From CAYNSX01 sp964400165 (GTDB lineage Bacteria; Armatimonadota; Hebobacteria; CAYNSX01), in the NCBI GenBank assembly GCA_964400165.1, contig CAYNSX010000002.1, forward strand, positions 27,045 through 91,044: a stretch of DNA of 64,000 nucleotides, in the 5' to 3' direction. The translations under genes were made by a program, and so were the position numbers. Position 1 is the first letter of the stretch. Each line of letters starts with the position of its first letter. The notes beneath the pieces were generated by a model. It was not told the DNA's origin and did not search any database. It was given only the letters and a program-made list of their open reading frames with translations. This document shows, piece by piece, positions 8,497-16,646 of this stretch.

Positions 8497-9396
8497 TTAG
8501 GCCTCCACCAGCAGGCCGACGCGCTCGCACACCCGCGTCAGCGCTTCCTGCGTTCCGGGGTCCAACCCGCGGCCCGGCGCCCGCACCGCCGCGTGCGCAA
8601 TCACGCCGCGGCGGCGCAGCAATTCCTTGCGGATTGCGACGCCGAGCACCGGCTGCGCCTCAAAGACAATCAGCGGCAGCACCCGGTCGAACGCCCGCGC
8701 CGCAGCGTCCGCATCGCCCGCCCAGAAGGCCTCCAGCACCTCGCAGAGCGACTCGGGGTAGGGGAAGCCGGTCATCACGCCCGCGGCGCCGCGCGCCAAT
8801 TCTTCTAGCAGGTACAGCCCGCTCAAACCGCCGAAGACGCCGACGCGGTCGCCGAGCCGAGCGACGATTTCGCCGACTTTCTGCGGCGTCGGCGGATCTT
8901 CGAGCTTCACATATTGCGCCAACGGCGCTTTTTCCAGAATGGTTACGTGCAGCTCCGCCGTCAGCGTCACGCCGCTGACCGGCGGGTAATCCTGCACGAC
9001 GATCGGCAGGCCGCCCTCGCCGACACGCCGGTAATGTTCGACGACCGCCGCCGGGTTCGGCTTCTCCAACCGCGGCGGCGTCACCAGCACTGCCTGCGCG
9101 CCGAGGCGTGCTGCTTCGCGGGTACGCTGCAGCGCGCCGTCGGTCCCGCCGTGGCTGGCGCCGGCAATCACCGGCACGCGCCCGCGCGCCTGCGCCACCA
9201 CCGCCTCAAGCACCGCCCGGCGCTCATCGTCCACCAGCCGGTCGGCCTCGCCCGTCACGCCCAGCGCCACAACCGACCGCGCCCCCGCCTCGATGGCGAA
9301 ATCCGTCACGCGCCGCGCGCTGGCGAGGTCGATTGTGCCGTTCGCATCGAACGGCGTCACCAGCACATAACTCAAGCCCCGCAGGTCGAGTGGCAC
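8497..9396 (-). CDS. Dihydrodipicolinate synthase family aldolase, substrate unknown
   Basis: 299 residues from a GTG at 9394-9396. It is a TIM-barrel class I aldolase of the DapA/NanA family: GVTGEADRL corresponds to the GTTGE loop, QDYPP supplies the catalytic Tyr, and the Schiff-base Lys is in QYVKLEDPP. The Arg that binds the carboxylate in true DapA (YNVPxRTG) is missing, so lysine synthesis is unlikely. Paired with the SDR gene, a sugar-acid or keto-acid pathway is plausible but unproven. Confidence 0.82.
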   Translation of the reverse strand: MPLDLRGLSYVLVTPFDANGTIDLASARRVTDFAIEAGARSVVALGVTGEADRLVDDERRAVLEAVVAQARGRVPVIAGASHGGTDGALQRTREAARLGAQAVLVTPPRLEKPNPAAVVEHYRRVGEGGLPIVVQDYPPVSGVTLTAELHVTILEKAPLAQYVKLEDPPTPQKVGEIVARLGDRVGVFGGLSGLYLLEELARGAAGVMTGFPYPESLCEVLEAFWAGDADAAARAFDRVLPLIVFEAQPVLGVAIRKELLRRRGVIAHAAVRAPGRGLDPGTQEALTRVCERVGLLVEA

Positions 9397-9398
9397 GG

Positions 9399-9746
9399 TT
9401 ATCCCGGCGGCCAGGTCAGCGGGCGCCCGGCGAGCAGGTGGAAGTGGATGTGAAAGACGGACTGCCCGGCGCCGCGGTTGGTGTTCGTCACCACCCGATA
9501 GCCCTCGGGCGCGACGCCCAGCCGCCGCGCCAGTTCCGCCGCTACCAAATTGCACTTCCCGATCAGCGCGGCATCATCCGGCGCGGCGGAGTCAAGGTTG
9601 ATGATGTGCCGCCGCGGGACGATGAGCAGGTGGTGCGGCGCCATCGGATTGAGGTCGCGGAAGGCGACGACCTCGTCGTCCTCGTATTCGATCGTCGAAG
9701 GGATGGTCTTGTTGGCGATCTTGCAGAAGATGCAGTCCGCGCTCAT
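9399..9746 (-). CDS. HIT family protein (HINT-type nucleotide hydrolase)
   Basis: 115 residues, beginning MSADCIFCKIANKTIPSTIE, the standard bacterial HINT start. The histidine triad is H99, H101 and H103 in VFHIHFHLLAGR, with the Gly/Gln nucleotide-binding stretch RGAGQS before it. The usual family activity is hydrolysis of purine nucleoside phosphoramidates. The start ATG overlaps the GNAT gene stop by four bases. Confidence 0.92.
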   Translation of the reverse strand: MSADCIFCKIANKTIPSTIEYEDDEVVAFRDLNPMAPHHLLIVPRRHIINLDSAAPDDAALIGKCNLVAAELARRLGVAPEGYRVVTNTNRGAGQSVFHIHFHLLAGRPLTWPPG

Positions 9747-10231
9747 TGCGGCTCCAGGTCGAGGCGCATCCGCCAGCCGTGCCGGCCGGTCCCGTAATAG
9801 TTCGTCAGGTGCTCGTGCAGGACGAAGCCGAGCGAGCGATAGAGCATCTGGGCCGGCGCGTTCGTCACCGCCACTTCGAGCGTCAGGTCCCGCATCCGTT
9901 TCGTTCGCATGAACGCAATCGTTTCCTCCATCAGCCGGCGCCCGTGACCCTTGCCGCGCGCATCGGCGCGCACCGCCACCGCCACCACCTCGCCGCGGCT
10001 GCGCCACCACAGCGACCGCGTCAGGCAATAGGCGACGACTTCGCCCGCGTGCTGCATCACCCAGAAGCCGCCGCCGCTCGTCAGCGCCCGCCAGGCGAGC
10101 AAGTCCATCCCGAACGCGTCGCGCCCGAAGGCGTGCCGGGTGAGCGTGTAGACGGCCCAGAAGTCGCTCCACCGGAAGCGCCGCAGCGCCGCCGCGTCGG
10201 AATGCGCCGCCGTGTTGAGCACACTAACCAT
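9743..10231 (-). CDS. GNAT family N-acetyltransferase (RimI-like)
   Basis: 162 residues from the ATG at 10229-10231, preceded by GGAAGGA; it overlaps the end of birA by eight bases. The acetyl-CoA loop is RADARGKGHGRRLMEE, followed by LEVAVTNAPAQMLYRSLGF, the typical RimI-type motif B. Substrate is not predictable; ribosomal-protein or other N-terminal alanine acetylation is one possibility. No tsaB/tsaD partner is nearby. Confidence 0.82.
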   Translation of the reverse strand: MVSVLNTAAHSDAAALRRFRWSDFWAVYTLTRHAFGRDAFGMDLLAWRALTSGGGFWVMQHAGEVVAYCLTRSLWWRSRGEVVAVAVRADARGKGHGRRLMEETIAFMRTKRMRDLTLEVAVTNAPAQMLYRSLGFVLHEHLTNYYGTGRHGWRMRLDLEPQ

Positions 10232-11258
10232 CGCTGTCCTTCCGCAATTGCGCAATGCCCGCGAAGCAGGGGATGACGGCCCCGCTCCGGGTCTCCACCA
10301 GCAATGCGCCGCGCGGGTCGATTCCCCTGGCGATGCCCTCTGTCCTCCCCGCGGGCGTGTCGATGGTCACCGGCCGCCCGCGCAGCGCATCCCGTGCCGC
10401 CACCGCCGCAATCACCGCCTCCGGCTCCGCGTGCAACCGCTCAATCCACCGCTGCACCGCCGCCAGTTCCGCCGCCAGCACTACCTCTCGTTCTATTCGC
10501 CCCTCCCCGCAAGCGGCGACGGGTGGGGTTGTAGTTGTTTCTGCCCCTCCCCGTGCACGGGGAGGGGTTACTCCACCGCTCCCCTCTCCGCTCGTCGAAG
10601 AGGGGGCGGGGAGGAGAGGGTCTTCTTTCCCTCTCCCAGTCCGGGAGAGGGTGGCCGAGTGCAACGAGGCCGGGTGAGGACGGTTCGCTGGAATGGGGAC
10701 AAGCGGGAGAGTTCCCGCCTCCCCGCCTCCCTGCCTCCCTACTACCTGGTGTAAAGACACCGCATGATCCGCCAGTCCCGGCGGCAGTTCCGCGCAGACA
10801 TCCACGCCGATCCCCAGGATCGCCCAGCCGCGGGTCGCATCGCTCTCCGCCAGGATTCCGGCGCACTTCTTCCCTTCGACGAGCACATCGTTCGGCCACT
10901 TGATGGCGGCTGCGGCGCCGGTCACTTCTTCGACGGCCTCGGCGATCGCCACGCCTGCCGCCAGCGTCAGCAGCGGGTAGCGCGCCGGGTCGAGGTCGGG
11001 GTACAGGACCAGCGTCAGCCAGTTGCCGCCCCCCGCCGGCGAATACCATGTCCGCCCGCGCTGCCCGCGGCCGCGCTTCTGCTGCTCGGCGAAGACGACC
11101 GTCTCCGGCGCGCCGGCGAGCGCCAGTTCGCGGGCGCGGTCCTGCGTCGAGCCGATGCTGGCGTGATACTCGATCGGCCACGGCACGCCCCGCGCCGCGC
11201 AGAGCGCGCGGGCGCGGTCGACATCAAGCGGCCGGAGCGCTGCCGGGGCTGGTGACAC
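10224..11258 (-). CDS. birA: Biotin-[acetyl-CoA-carboxylase] ligase with in-frame repeat insertion
   Basis: 344 residues; about 260 are typical of a BirA catalytic and C-terminal domain without the DNA-binding domain. Motifs are GSTQDRARELA, the biotinyl-AMP loop KRGRGQRGRTWYSP, KWPNDVLVEGKKCAGIL and GIGVDV. Residues ~172-256 are a Pro/Gly/Thr-rich stretch with no family counterpart, encoded by palindromic repeats found elsewhere between genes (10491-10745). The frame stays open across it, and both flanks align with the family, so the enzyme may still work. GTG start overlaps nadC by 35 bases. Confidence 0.88.
   Translation of the reverse strand: MSPAPAALRPLDVDRARALCAARGVPWPIEYHASIGSTQDRARELALAGAPETVVFAEQQKRGRGQRGRTWYSPAGGGNWLTLVLYPDLDPARYPLLTLAAGVAIAEAVEEVTGAAAAIKWPNDVLVEGKKCAGILAESDATRGWAILGIGVDVCAELPPGLADHAVSLHQVVGRQGGGEAGTLPLVPIPANRPHPASLHSATLSRTGRGKEDPLLPAPSSTSGEGSGGVTPPRARGGAETTTTPPVAACGEGRIEREVVLAAELAAVQRWIERLHAEPEAVIAAVAARDALRGRPVTIDTPAGRTEGIARGIDPRGALLVETRSGAVIPCFAGIAQLRKDSDG
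10491..10745. repeat. Cluster of palindromic repeats inside birA
   Basis: About 255 bases containing three hairpin-forming units: a perfect 24-bp palindrome at 10544-10567 (CCCCTCCCCGTG and its complement); CCCCTCTCCG-ctcgt with its near-complement at 10581-10605, a family seen at 34245-34271 and 37858-37884; and CCCTCTCCC-agtcc-GGGAGAGGG at 10629-10651, whose flanks match the gyrA-archease spacer (47513-47604). The total length is a multiple of three and the birA frame has no stop through it. Confidence 0.85.
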
Positions 11259-12111
11259 GCGTCACCTCGAGCGAGAGGTCGAGCGACGGCGCCGAATGCG
11301 TCAGCCGACCAATCGAAATGTAGTCCACGCCGGTCTCGGCGACGGCGCGTACATTCTCCAGCGTCACGCCGCCGGACGCTTCCAGTTCCGCACGCCCGTT
11401 CACCAATTCCACCGCGCGGCGCAGGTCGTCCGCGCCAAAATTATCCAGCAGCAGCATCGCCGCGCCGGCGGCGAGCGCCTCTTCGATCTGGTCGAGCGCC
11501 TCCACTTCCACTTCGATTGGCAGTGGGCGCTTGCCCTGCGACGCCCGCATCCGCCGCACCGCCTCGCCGAGGCCGCCGGCGGCGTCAATGTGGTTGTCCT
11601 TGATCAGGATGCCGTCATCGAGGCCGAAGCGGTGATTGCGCCCGCCCCCGCAGCGCACCGCATACTTCTCGAACAGTCGCAGCCCGGGCGTCGTCTTGCG
11701 GGTGTCAAGAATGACCGCCTGCGTGCCCTGCACCCGCTCGACGAACTGCGCCGTCAGCGTGGCGATGCCCGACAGCCGCTGCAGAAAATTGAGCGCCGTC
11801 CGCTCCGCCGTCAGGATGGGCCGCAACCGGCCCGTGATCTCCGCCACCGTCGCGACCGGAGCGACGGCAGCGCCATCTTCCGCCTTCACGGTGAATTCGA
11901 GGTCCGGGTCGAGCGTGCGAAAACACGCCTCGCACGGCGACAGCCCGCAAATGACCCCCGCGGCTTTGGCGACGATGACCGCCGCGCCCACCGCGTCTTT
12001 CGGGACAATCGCCTCGGTCGTGACATCGCCGCGGCCGGCGTCCTCTTGCAGCGCCCGGTGGACGGCGCCCTGCAAGTGCTCGGGCGGGATGCCTACTTGC
12101 CGGTCACGCAC
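11224..12111 (-). CDS. nadC: Nicotinate-nucleotide diphosphorylase (carboxylating)
   Basis: 295 residues, GTG start overlapping nadX by eight bases. It converts quinolinate and PRPP to nicotinate mononucleotide. Conserved stretches are EDAGRGDVTTEA, ERTALNFLQRLSGIAT, LDTRKTTPGLR, GGGRNHRFGLDDGILIKDNH and ASGGVTLENV. It is the last nad gene of nadA-nadX-nadC, followed by birA in the same transcript. Confidence 0.96.
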   Translation of the reverse strand: MRDRQVGIPPEHLQGAVHRALQEDAGRGDVTTEAIVPKDAVGAAVIVAKAAGVICGLSPCEACFRTLDPDLEFTVKAEDGAAVAPVATVAEITGRLRPILTAERTALNFLQRLSGIATLTAQFVERVQGTQAVILDTRKTTPGLRLFEKYAVRCGGGRNHRFGLDDGILIKDNHIDAAGGLGEAVRRMRASQGKRPLPIEVEVEALDQIEEALAAGAAMLLLDNFGADDLRRAVELVNGRAELEASGGVTLENVRAVAETGVDYISIGRLTHSAPSLDLSLEVTRVTSPGSAPAA

Positions 12112-12940
12112 CGATGACGAGCGGCTTCAGGATTTGCCGCAGCGCCGCGATCGCCGAATAGGCGGCGAGCTGGCTGGTCTTCGGGTTCGACGACGGCACA
12201 TTCTCGGTGCGCGACAGGATGCGCCCGCAGTCGCCGATGATTTCGAGTTCGTGGATGTTCTTGTCCACGGTCGGGTCGGCGATAATGCGCACCTGCACGA
12301 AATCCGCCCCGCCGCACGCCAGCGACAGCGTCGCCGCCACATTGACATTGAGCGGGAACCCGCGGATCGCCTCCCGCGCTGTGCCCTCGAAGACGACCGT
12401 CGGCTCGGTCACTTTCAGCGGGTCGATTCCCTTCGCAATCAACTCCGGCGCGCCGGCCAGCGCCCGCGGCGGCTTGCGCGTGCTCAAGATGACCGACTCG
12501 ACGGTGCCCACATTGGCGGCACGGGCGGCGTCGATCCCCGCCAGGGCGCCGGCAGGCAGGTAAATTTTGCGCTCGAAACGCTCCGCCATCTCGAACAGGT
12601 CCTCACGATCGAGCAACCCCGCCACGCTCATCGCCAGGATGTCGCGCCCGCCTTGCAGCGCCTGTTCGACGATGCCGCCGACCGCCTGCGGCGTCGTCGC
12701 CTCGACGATGAAATCGCAGGTGGCGATCATCCCGGCCAGCGTCATCGCAGTCGGCTGGCGCTGCAAACTCCAGATCAGTTGCTCGGCGCGGGTGTGGTTG
12801 ATGTCGTTGACGGCGAGGAGTTTCGCGGGCACCTGCCCCGTGTCGAGCGCCCGGGCGATGATGGTGCCGATCGCCCCGCACCCGATCAGCCCGATGGAAG
12901 TCCGAAGCGCCTCGTCCTGCGGCGGCGGAGTTTCGCTCAC
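12104..12940 (-). CDS. nadX: L-aspartate dehydrogenase
   Basis: 278 residues from a GTG overlapping the nadA stop (GTGA). The N-terminal Rossmann motif is IGLIGCGAIGTIIARAL; FPLNVNVAATLSLA and DKNIHELEIIGDCG (probable catalytic His) are typical of aspartate dehydrogenase. It makes iminoaspartate for NadA using NAD(P) instead of the oxygen- or fumarate-dependent NadB oxidase, consistent with life at low oxygen. Position between nadA and nadC supports the call strongly. Confidence 0.93.
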   Translation of the reverse strand: MSETPPPQDEALRTSIGLIGCGAIGTIIARALDTGQVPAKLLAVNDINHTRAEQLIWSLQRQPTAMTLAGMIATCDFIVEATTPQAVGGIVEQALQGGRDILAMSVAGLLDREDLFEMAERFERKIYLPAGALAGIDAARAANVGTVESVILSTRKPPRALAGAPELIAKGIDPLKVTEPTVVFEGTAREAIRGFPLNVNVAATLSLACGGADFVQVRIIADPTVDKNIHELEIIGDCGRILSRTENVPSSNPKTSQLAAYSAIAALRQILKPLVIGA

Positions 12941-13911
12941 CGCACCGCCAGCATGCGCTCGATGGTGGTGCGCGCCTTGGCCGCGACCGCCTCGGGAATC
13001 TCGACGCGCGGCTCCAAGTCCTCCAGACACCAGGCCAGCCGCTCGAGCGTGTTCTTCTTCATGTGCTCGCAAAAAGCGCCCTCGCAGCAGAAGCCCGGCG
13101 GCTGCGCCACATAGAAGCGCTTGTGCGGGTTTTCCTTCTGCATCCGGTGCACGATGCCGACTTCGGTGCCGATGATGAACTCGGTCGCCGCCGCCTCGCG
13201 CACATATGTCATCATCCCGCCGGTGCTGAACACTTTGTCGGCCACCGCGATGACATCGGCGGGGCATTCCGGGTGGACGACGACCTCGGCCGCTGGATGC
13301 TCCGCCTTCAGCCGCACCACATCCTCGGGGAAGATGCGCTGGTGGACGGGGCAATAGCCGTCCCAGGCGATGACTTCGACATCGGTGTGCTGCGCCACCC
13401 AGTGCGCCAGGTGCTTGTCGGGGACGAACAGCACCTTCGGCACGCCAAGACTCTTTACCACTTCGACCGCGTTCGACGAAGTGCAGCAGATGTCGCTCTC
13501 CGCTTTCACCTCGGCGCTGGTGTTCACATAGCACACCACGGGCACGCCCGGGTGCTTCGCCTTGAAGGCGACGAGTTGCTCACGGGTGAGCATATCGGAA
13601 AGGCCGCAGCCGGCGGTGACATCGGGCAGCACCACAATCTTGTCGGGGTTGAGAAGTTTCGCCGTCTCCGCCATAAAGTGCACCCCGCAGAAGACGATGA
13701 CGGCGGCGTCCGTCTCGGCGGCGCGGCGGCTCAACTCCAGCGAGTCGCCGACGAAGTCCGCCAGGTCCTGAATGTCGCCGACCTGATAGTTGTGCGCCAG
13801 GATGACCGCGTTGCGGACGCGCCGCAGGTCATTGATGCGCGCAATCAGTTCCGCCCGCGGGGTCGTCGGTTCCAGGTAGGGTTGCAGTTTTTCGATGACA
13901 GCCGAGGGCAT
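12937..13911 (-). CDS. nadA: Quinolinate synthase
   Basis: 324 residues. Condenses iminoaspartate with dihydroxyacetone phosphate on a 4Fe-4S cluster. The three expected cluster cysteines are C102 (GCGLSDM), C187 (GYCPVHQ) and C281 (CEHMKKNTLE). ILAHNYQVGDIQDLADFVGDS is the substrate-binding start. ATG is preceded by AGGAG. A promoter and a Rex-like operator lie in the 132-base spacer upstream. Confidence 0.96.
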   Translation of the reverse strand: MPSAVIEKLQPYLEPTTPRAELIARINDLRRVRNAVILAHNYQVGDIQDLADFVGDSLELSRRAAETDAAVIVFCGVHFMAETAKLLNPDKIVVLPDVTAGCGLSDMLTREQLVAFKAKHPGVPVVCYVNTSAEVKAESDICCTSSNAVEVVKSLGVPKVLFVPDKHLAHWVAQHTDVEVIAWDGYCPVHQRIFPEDVVRLKAEHPAAEVVVHPECPADVIAVADKVFSTGGMMTYVREAAATEFIIGTEVGIVHRMQKENPHKRFYVAQPPGFCCEGAFCEHMKKNTLERLAWCLEDLEPRVEIPEAVAAKARTTIERMLAVR

Positions 13912-13977
13912 TGCTACTCCTGGTCGCGGCGCGTGCTTCTGCCCCTCTTCAGGCGACAGAATGCCGGGTTGAAAAGT

Positions 13978-13995
13978 TTGTGAAACATTTCACAA
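13978..13995. promoter_or_regulatory. Rex-like operator upstream of nadA-nadX-nadC
   Basis: TTGTGAAACATTTCACAA: two perfect 8-base arms separated by CA. It fits the Rex consensus TTGTGAA-N4-TTCACAA and, being TGTGA-N6-TCACA, also the CRP/FNR-like pattern. It lies about 8-25 bases downstream of the expected transcription start of the nad promoter, a position for repression. Rex senses NADH/NAD and controls NAD synthesis genes in some bacteria, so Rex is favoured. Confidence 0.7.
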
Positions 13996-14009
13996 TCTCC
14001 GCCACACAC

Positions 14010-14037
14010 ATTGTGCCACTTTGCGGTGCAGAATCAA
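14010..14037 (-). promoter_or_regulatory. Probable sigma-70-type promoter of nadA-nadX-nadC
   Basis: Reading the minus strand: TTGATT (14032-14037), 16 bases, CACAAT (14010-14015). Transcription would start near 14003, giving a leader of about 90 bases that contains the Rex-like operator and ends with an AGGAG ribosome-binding site. Both hexamers match four of six consensus positions. Confidence 0.5.
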
Positions 14038-14043
14038 AGCGTT

Positions 14044-14916
14044 TCAGGCGTCGGGCTGCAGCACGAGGTTGTCAATCAGCCGCACTTCGCCGACGAACGC
14101 CGCCAGCGCCAGCAGCGTCGGGCCGTCAATCCGCTCAACGCTCTGCAGGGTCTCCGGATTCCGCAGTTCGGCGTATTGCAAGCGGGCCGCCGGCTCGGCG
14201 GTAAAAGTGCCATGGACGACTTTGAGGATGGCTGCGGCATCTCTCGCGCCGCGGGTGACCGCCGCCTGCGCCGTCTGCAAGGCCCGCCAGAGCGTCAGCG
14301 CCGCCTGGCGGTCGCTGGGCGACAGGTAGGCGTTGCGCGAACTCAACGCCAGGCCGTCATCATCGCGCACGGTGGGGCAGGGGATGATGGCGAGCGGCAT
14401 CTGCAGGTCCGCCACCATCCGCTCGACGACCTTGAGTTGCTGGTAGTCCTTCTCGCCGAAATAGGCGGCGTCGGGCAGCACGATGTTGAACAGCCGGGCG
14501 CAGACGGTCGTGACGCCCCGGAAATGCCCGGGCCGGAACGCGCCGCACATTCCATCGGTCAGCCCCGCCACCTCGACACGCGTCTTGTCGCCCGGCGGGT
14601 AAATGGCCTCGACCTCCGGCGCAAAGACGACATCAGCGCACTCGCGCTTGCAGAGCGCAGAGTCGGCGTCGAGGTCGCGCGGGTACTTTGTGTAGTCCTC
14701 ACGCGGGCCGAACTGCGCCGGGTTGACGAAAATGCTCACCACCACGAAATCGCACTCGGCGCGCGCGCGGCACATCAGCGACGCATGGCCTGCGTGCAGG
14801 CCGCCCATCGTCGGCACGAACCCGATGCGCCCGCCCGCGGCGCGTGGCGCGGCCACAGCCGCACGGATGTCGGGGACGGTGCGCAGCACCGCCAGACGCT
14901 GGGTGGCCGCGGGCAC
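14044..14916 (-). CDS. panC: Pantoate-beta-alanine ligase
   Basis: 290 residues from a GTG, eleven bases after the gspF stop. Joins pantoate and beta-alanine with ATP to make pantothenate. Class I nucleotidyltransferase motif PTMGGLHAGH (35-44), FVNPAQFGPREDYTKYPR, YFGEKDYQQLKVV and ALSSRNAYL (KMSKS-like) are all present. No panB or panD is adjacent. Confidence 0.96.
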   Translation of the reverse strand: MPAATQRLAVLRTVPDIRAAVAAPRAAGGRIGFVPTMGGLHAGHASLMCRARAECDFVVVSIFVNPAQFGPREDYTKYPRDLDADSALCKRECADVVFAPEVEAIYPPGDKTRVEVAGLTDGMCGAFRPGHFRGVTTVCARLFNIVLPDAAYFGEKDYQQLKVVERMVADLQMPLAIIPCPTVRDDDGLALSSRNAYLSPSDRQAALTLWRALQTAQAAVTRGARDAAAILKVVHGTFTAEPAARLQYAELRNPETLQSVERIDGPTLLALAAFVGEVRLIDNLVLQPDA

Positions 14917-14927
14917 CGGCGTTCCCG

Positions 14928-16118
14928 TTAGTCCGGGAACATTTGGAAGAGCTGGTTGTAGTAGCCCGTGTAGAAGCCGATCACCATAAAGCCGACCACC
15001 ACCGCCGCCGCGAGCAGCAGCAGCACGAAAATCAGCATTGTGCTCTGCCGGGCGGCGACTTTCGTCTCGCCCTCGTAAAACTCCGCAATCTTATTGAGCA
15101 GCACATCCATCGAGCCGGTGCGCTCGCCTGTCATCGCCATCCGCAGCGCCGCCGGCGGCAGCGTGTGACTGGCGCGCAGCACCTCGTGGAAAGGCATGCC
15201 TTTGTCGGCCAGCGGCGCCACCCGCAGGAGGTCGGACGCCATGGCGGCATTGCCGACCGCGTCGGAACTCGCCTCCATCGCCAGGCGCAGCGGTACACCC
15301 GCCGAATACAGCAGCGCCATCGCCCGCGCCCAGCGTGCCGTCGCCGACCGCCGGATGACGCCGCCGACCCAGGGCAACAGCAACTTGAACCGGTCGACGC
15401 CGCGCCGCCACGGCTCCCAAGTCATCAGCGCCTTCCAAGTGAGATACACGGCGAATACGGACGCCACGAGCGCCCAGATAGCCGAGAGCGACATGATCGG
15501 CTGCAGGAACTGCGCTGCGGGCGGGAAGGCCGTCACCACCGCCAGCGGCAGGCCGAGTATGACCACGATCAGCACCTTCGGATAGAAGGTCTGCATCTTG
15601 AATTCAAGTTCAATTTCGTAGGCGAGGTCGAGGAAGTCCGAAATCTGACGCAGCGTCTGTTCGAGCGACCCGCCGGTCTCGCCGGTCTTGATGAGTGAGA
15701 TGATGTGCCGGGCGAAGACGCCCGGGTACTCGACCAACACCGACGAAATCGTCTCACCGCGCCGGCCGGCGTCGCCGATTTCCAGCGCCACGCGCCGCAG
15801 CGTGCGGTTTGTGGTGCTTTCGGCGAGCGCCTCGCCGAGTTCCTGCATCCCCATCCCCGTGCCGAGCAGGACGGCGAACGACCGGAAGAACGCCGCCTTG
15901 GCCTTCGTCCCCGCCGGGTAGATGAACGGCGCCAGGTAAGTGCGCGTCAGCCATTTCCAGACGGACGGCACCTGGGGCTTCTGTTCGTGGCGCACCGCCG
16001 TCGGCATATGGCCGAGGGCGCGCAGTTTGGTGACGGCCTCGCGCTCCGTCGTGGCCTCGATTCGGCCGCTGACTTGCTGGCCTTCGCGGGAACGGGCGGT
16101 GTAGGTATAGGTCGCCAT
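14928..16118 (-). CDS. Type II secretion / type IV pilus inner-membrane protein (GspF/PilC)
   Basis: 396 residues beginning MATYTYTARSREGQQVSGRI, the usual N-terminal half-domain. Two T2SSF domains are visible: FRSFAVLLGTGMGMQELGEAL and its second copy RWARAMALLYSAGVPLRLAME, each followed by the conserved ISxLIKTGExxG or RMAMTGERTGSM element (SLIKTGETGGSLEQ; RMAMTGERTGSMD), with a C-terminal membrane span. It is a platform protein of a pilus or secretion machine, but no ATPase, pilin or secretin gene is nearby, so its partners must be elsewhere. Confidence 0.9.
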   Translation of the reverse strand: MATYTYTARSREGQQVSGRIEATTEREAVTKLRALGHMPTAVRHEQKPQVPSVWKWLTRTYLAPFIYPAGTKAKAAFFRSFAVLLGTGMGMQELGEALAESTTNRTLRRVALEIGDAGRRGETISSVLVEYPGVFARHIISLIKTGETGGSLEQTLRQISDFLDLAYEIELEFKMQTFYPKVLIVVILGLPLAVVTAFPPAAQFLQPIMSLSAIWALVASVFAVYLTWKALMTWEPWRRGVDRFKLLLPWVGGVIRRSATARWARAMALLYSAGVPLRLAMEASSDAVGNAAMASDLLRVAPLADKGMPFHEVLRASHTLPPAALRMAMTGERTGSMDVLLNKIAEFYEGETKVAARQSTMLIFVLLLLAAAVVVGFMVIGFYTGYYNQLFQMFPD

Positions 16119-16163
16119 GCGGTATCCGACTGCTACGGTGATTCTACCACCGAAGTCCGCTGT

Positions 16164-16646
16164 CTAGCCGCCGGGCGGTTTGCCGCTTTGCAGCGCAAGC
16201 AGTTGCTCGCGCACCGTCCGGCCCGTCGGTAGCGGCAGGTCAGGCGCAATCTCGGCGAGCGGCGCCAGGACGAACTCCCGCTCGGTCAGGTGCCGGTGCG
16301 GCAGGTGCAGCGTCTCGTCGTCCATCGTGACGCCCTCGATGAGCAGCAAATCGATGTCGATGACCCGCGGCCCCCAGCGCGTGCCCGGCTCGCGCCCGCA
16401 TTTCTGCTCGATCGCCTTCACCGTGCCCAACAAGTCGAGGGGCGCTTGATCGGATTCGCAGAGCAGGCACTGATTGAGGTACTTCGGCTGGCCGGTGACA
16501 CCCCAGGGCTCGGTTTCGTGGACACTGGATGCCCGCACGACGGGAATGCCCGCCGCCTCCAGCCCCCGCCGGGCGCATTCGAGGCGGGCCTCCCGGTCAC
16601 CGAGGTTGCTGCCCAGTGACAGATACACGCGCCGCGGCGCCGTCAC
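16164..16646 (-). CDS. folK: 2-amino-4-hydroxy-6-hydroxymethyldihydropteridine diphosphokinase
   Basis: 160 residues; GTG start overlapping the folP stop. Transfers pyrophosphate from ATP to the pterin for folate synthesis. YLSLGSNLGDREARL, YLNQCLL and the signature RWGPRVIDIDLLL are clear. The product is the substrate of FolP, encoded just upstream. Confidence 0.95.
   Translation of the reverse strand: MTAPRRVYLSLGSNLGDREARLECARRGLEAAGIPVVRASSVHETEPWGVTGQPKYLNQCLLCESDQAPLDLLGTVKAIEQKCGREPGTRWGPRVIDIDLLLIEGVTMDDETLHLPHRHLTEREFVLAPLAEIAPDLPLPTGRTVREQLLALQSGKPPGG

Noticed and set aside
8497..9396. The DHDPS-like gene as dapA
   Set aside because: The carboxylate-binding Arg of DapA is missing (QDYPP instead of YNVPxR).
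13978..13995. A CRP/FNR site as the first choice for the nad operator
   Set aside because: It fits the pattern, but its position after the promoter and the NAD-related genes favour Rex; it is kept as an alternative.
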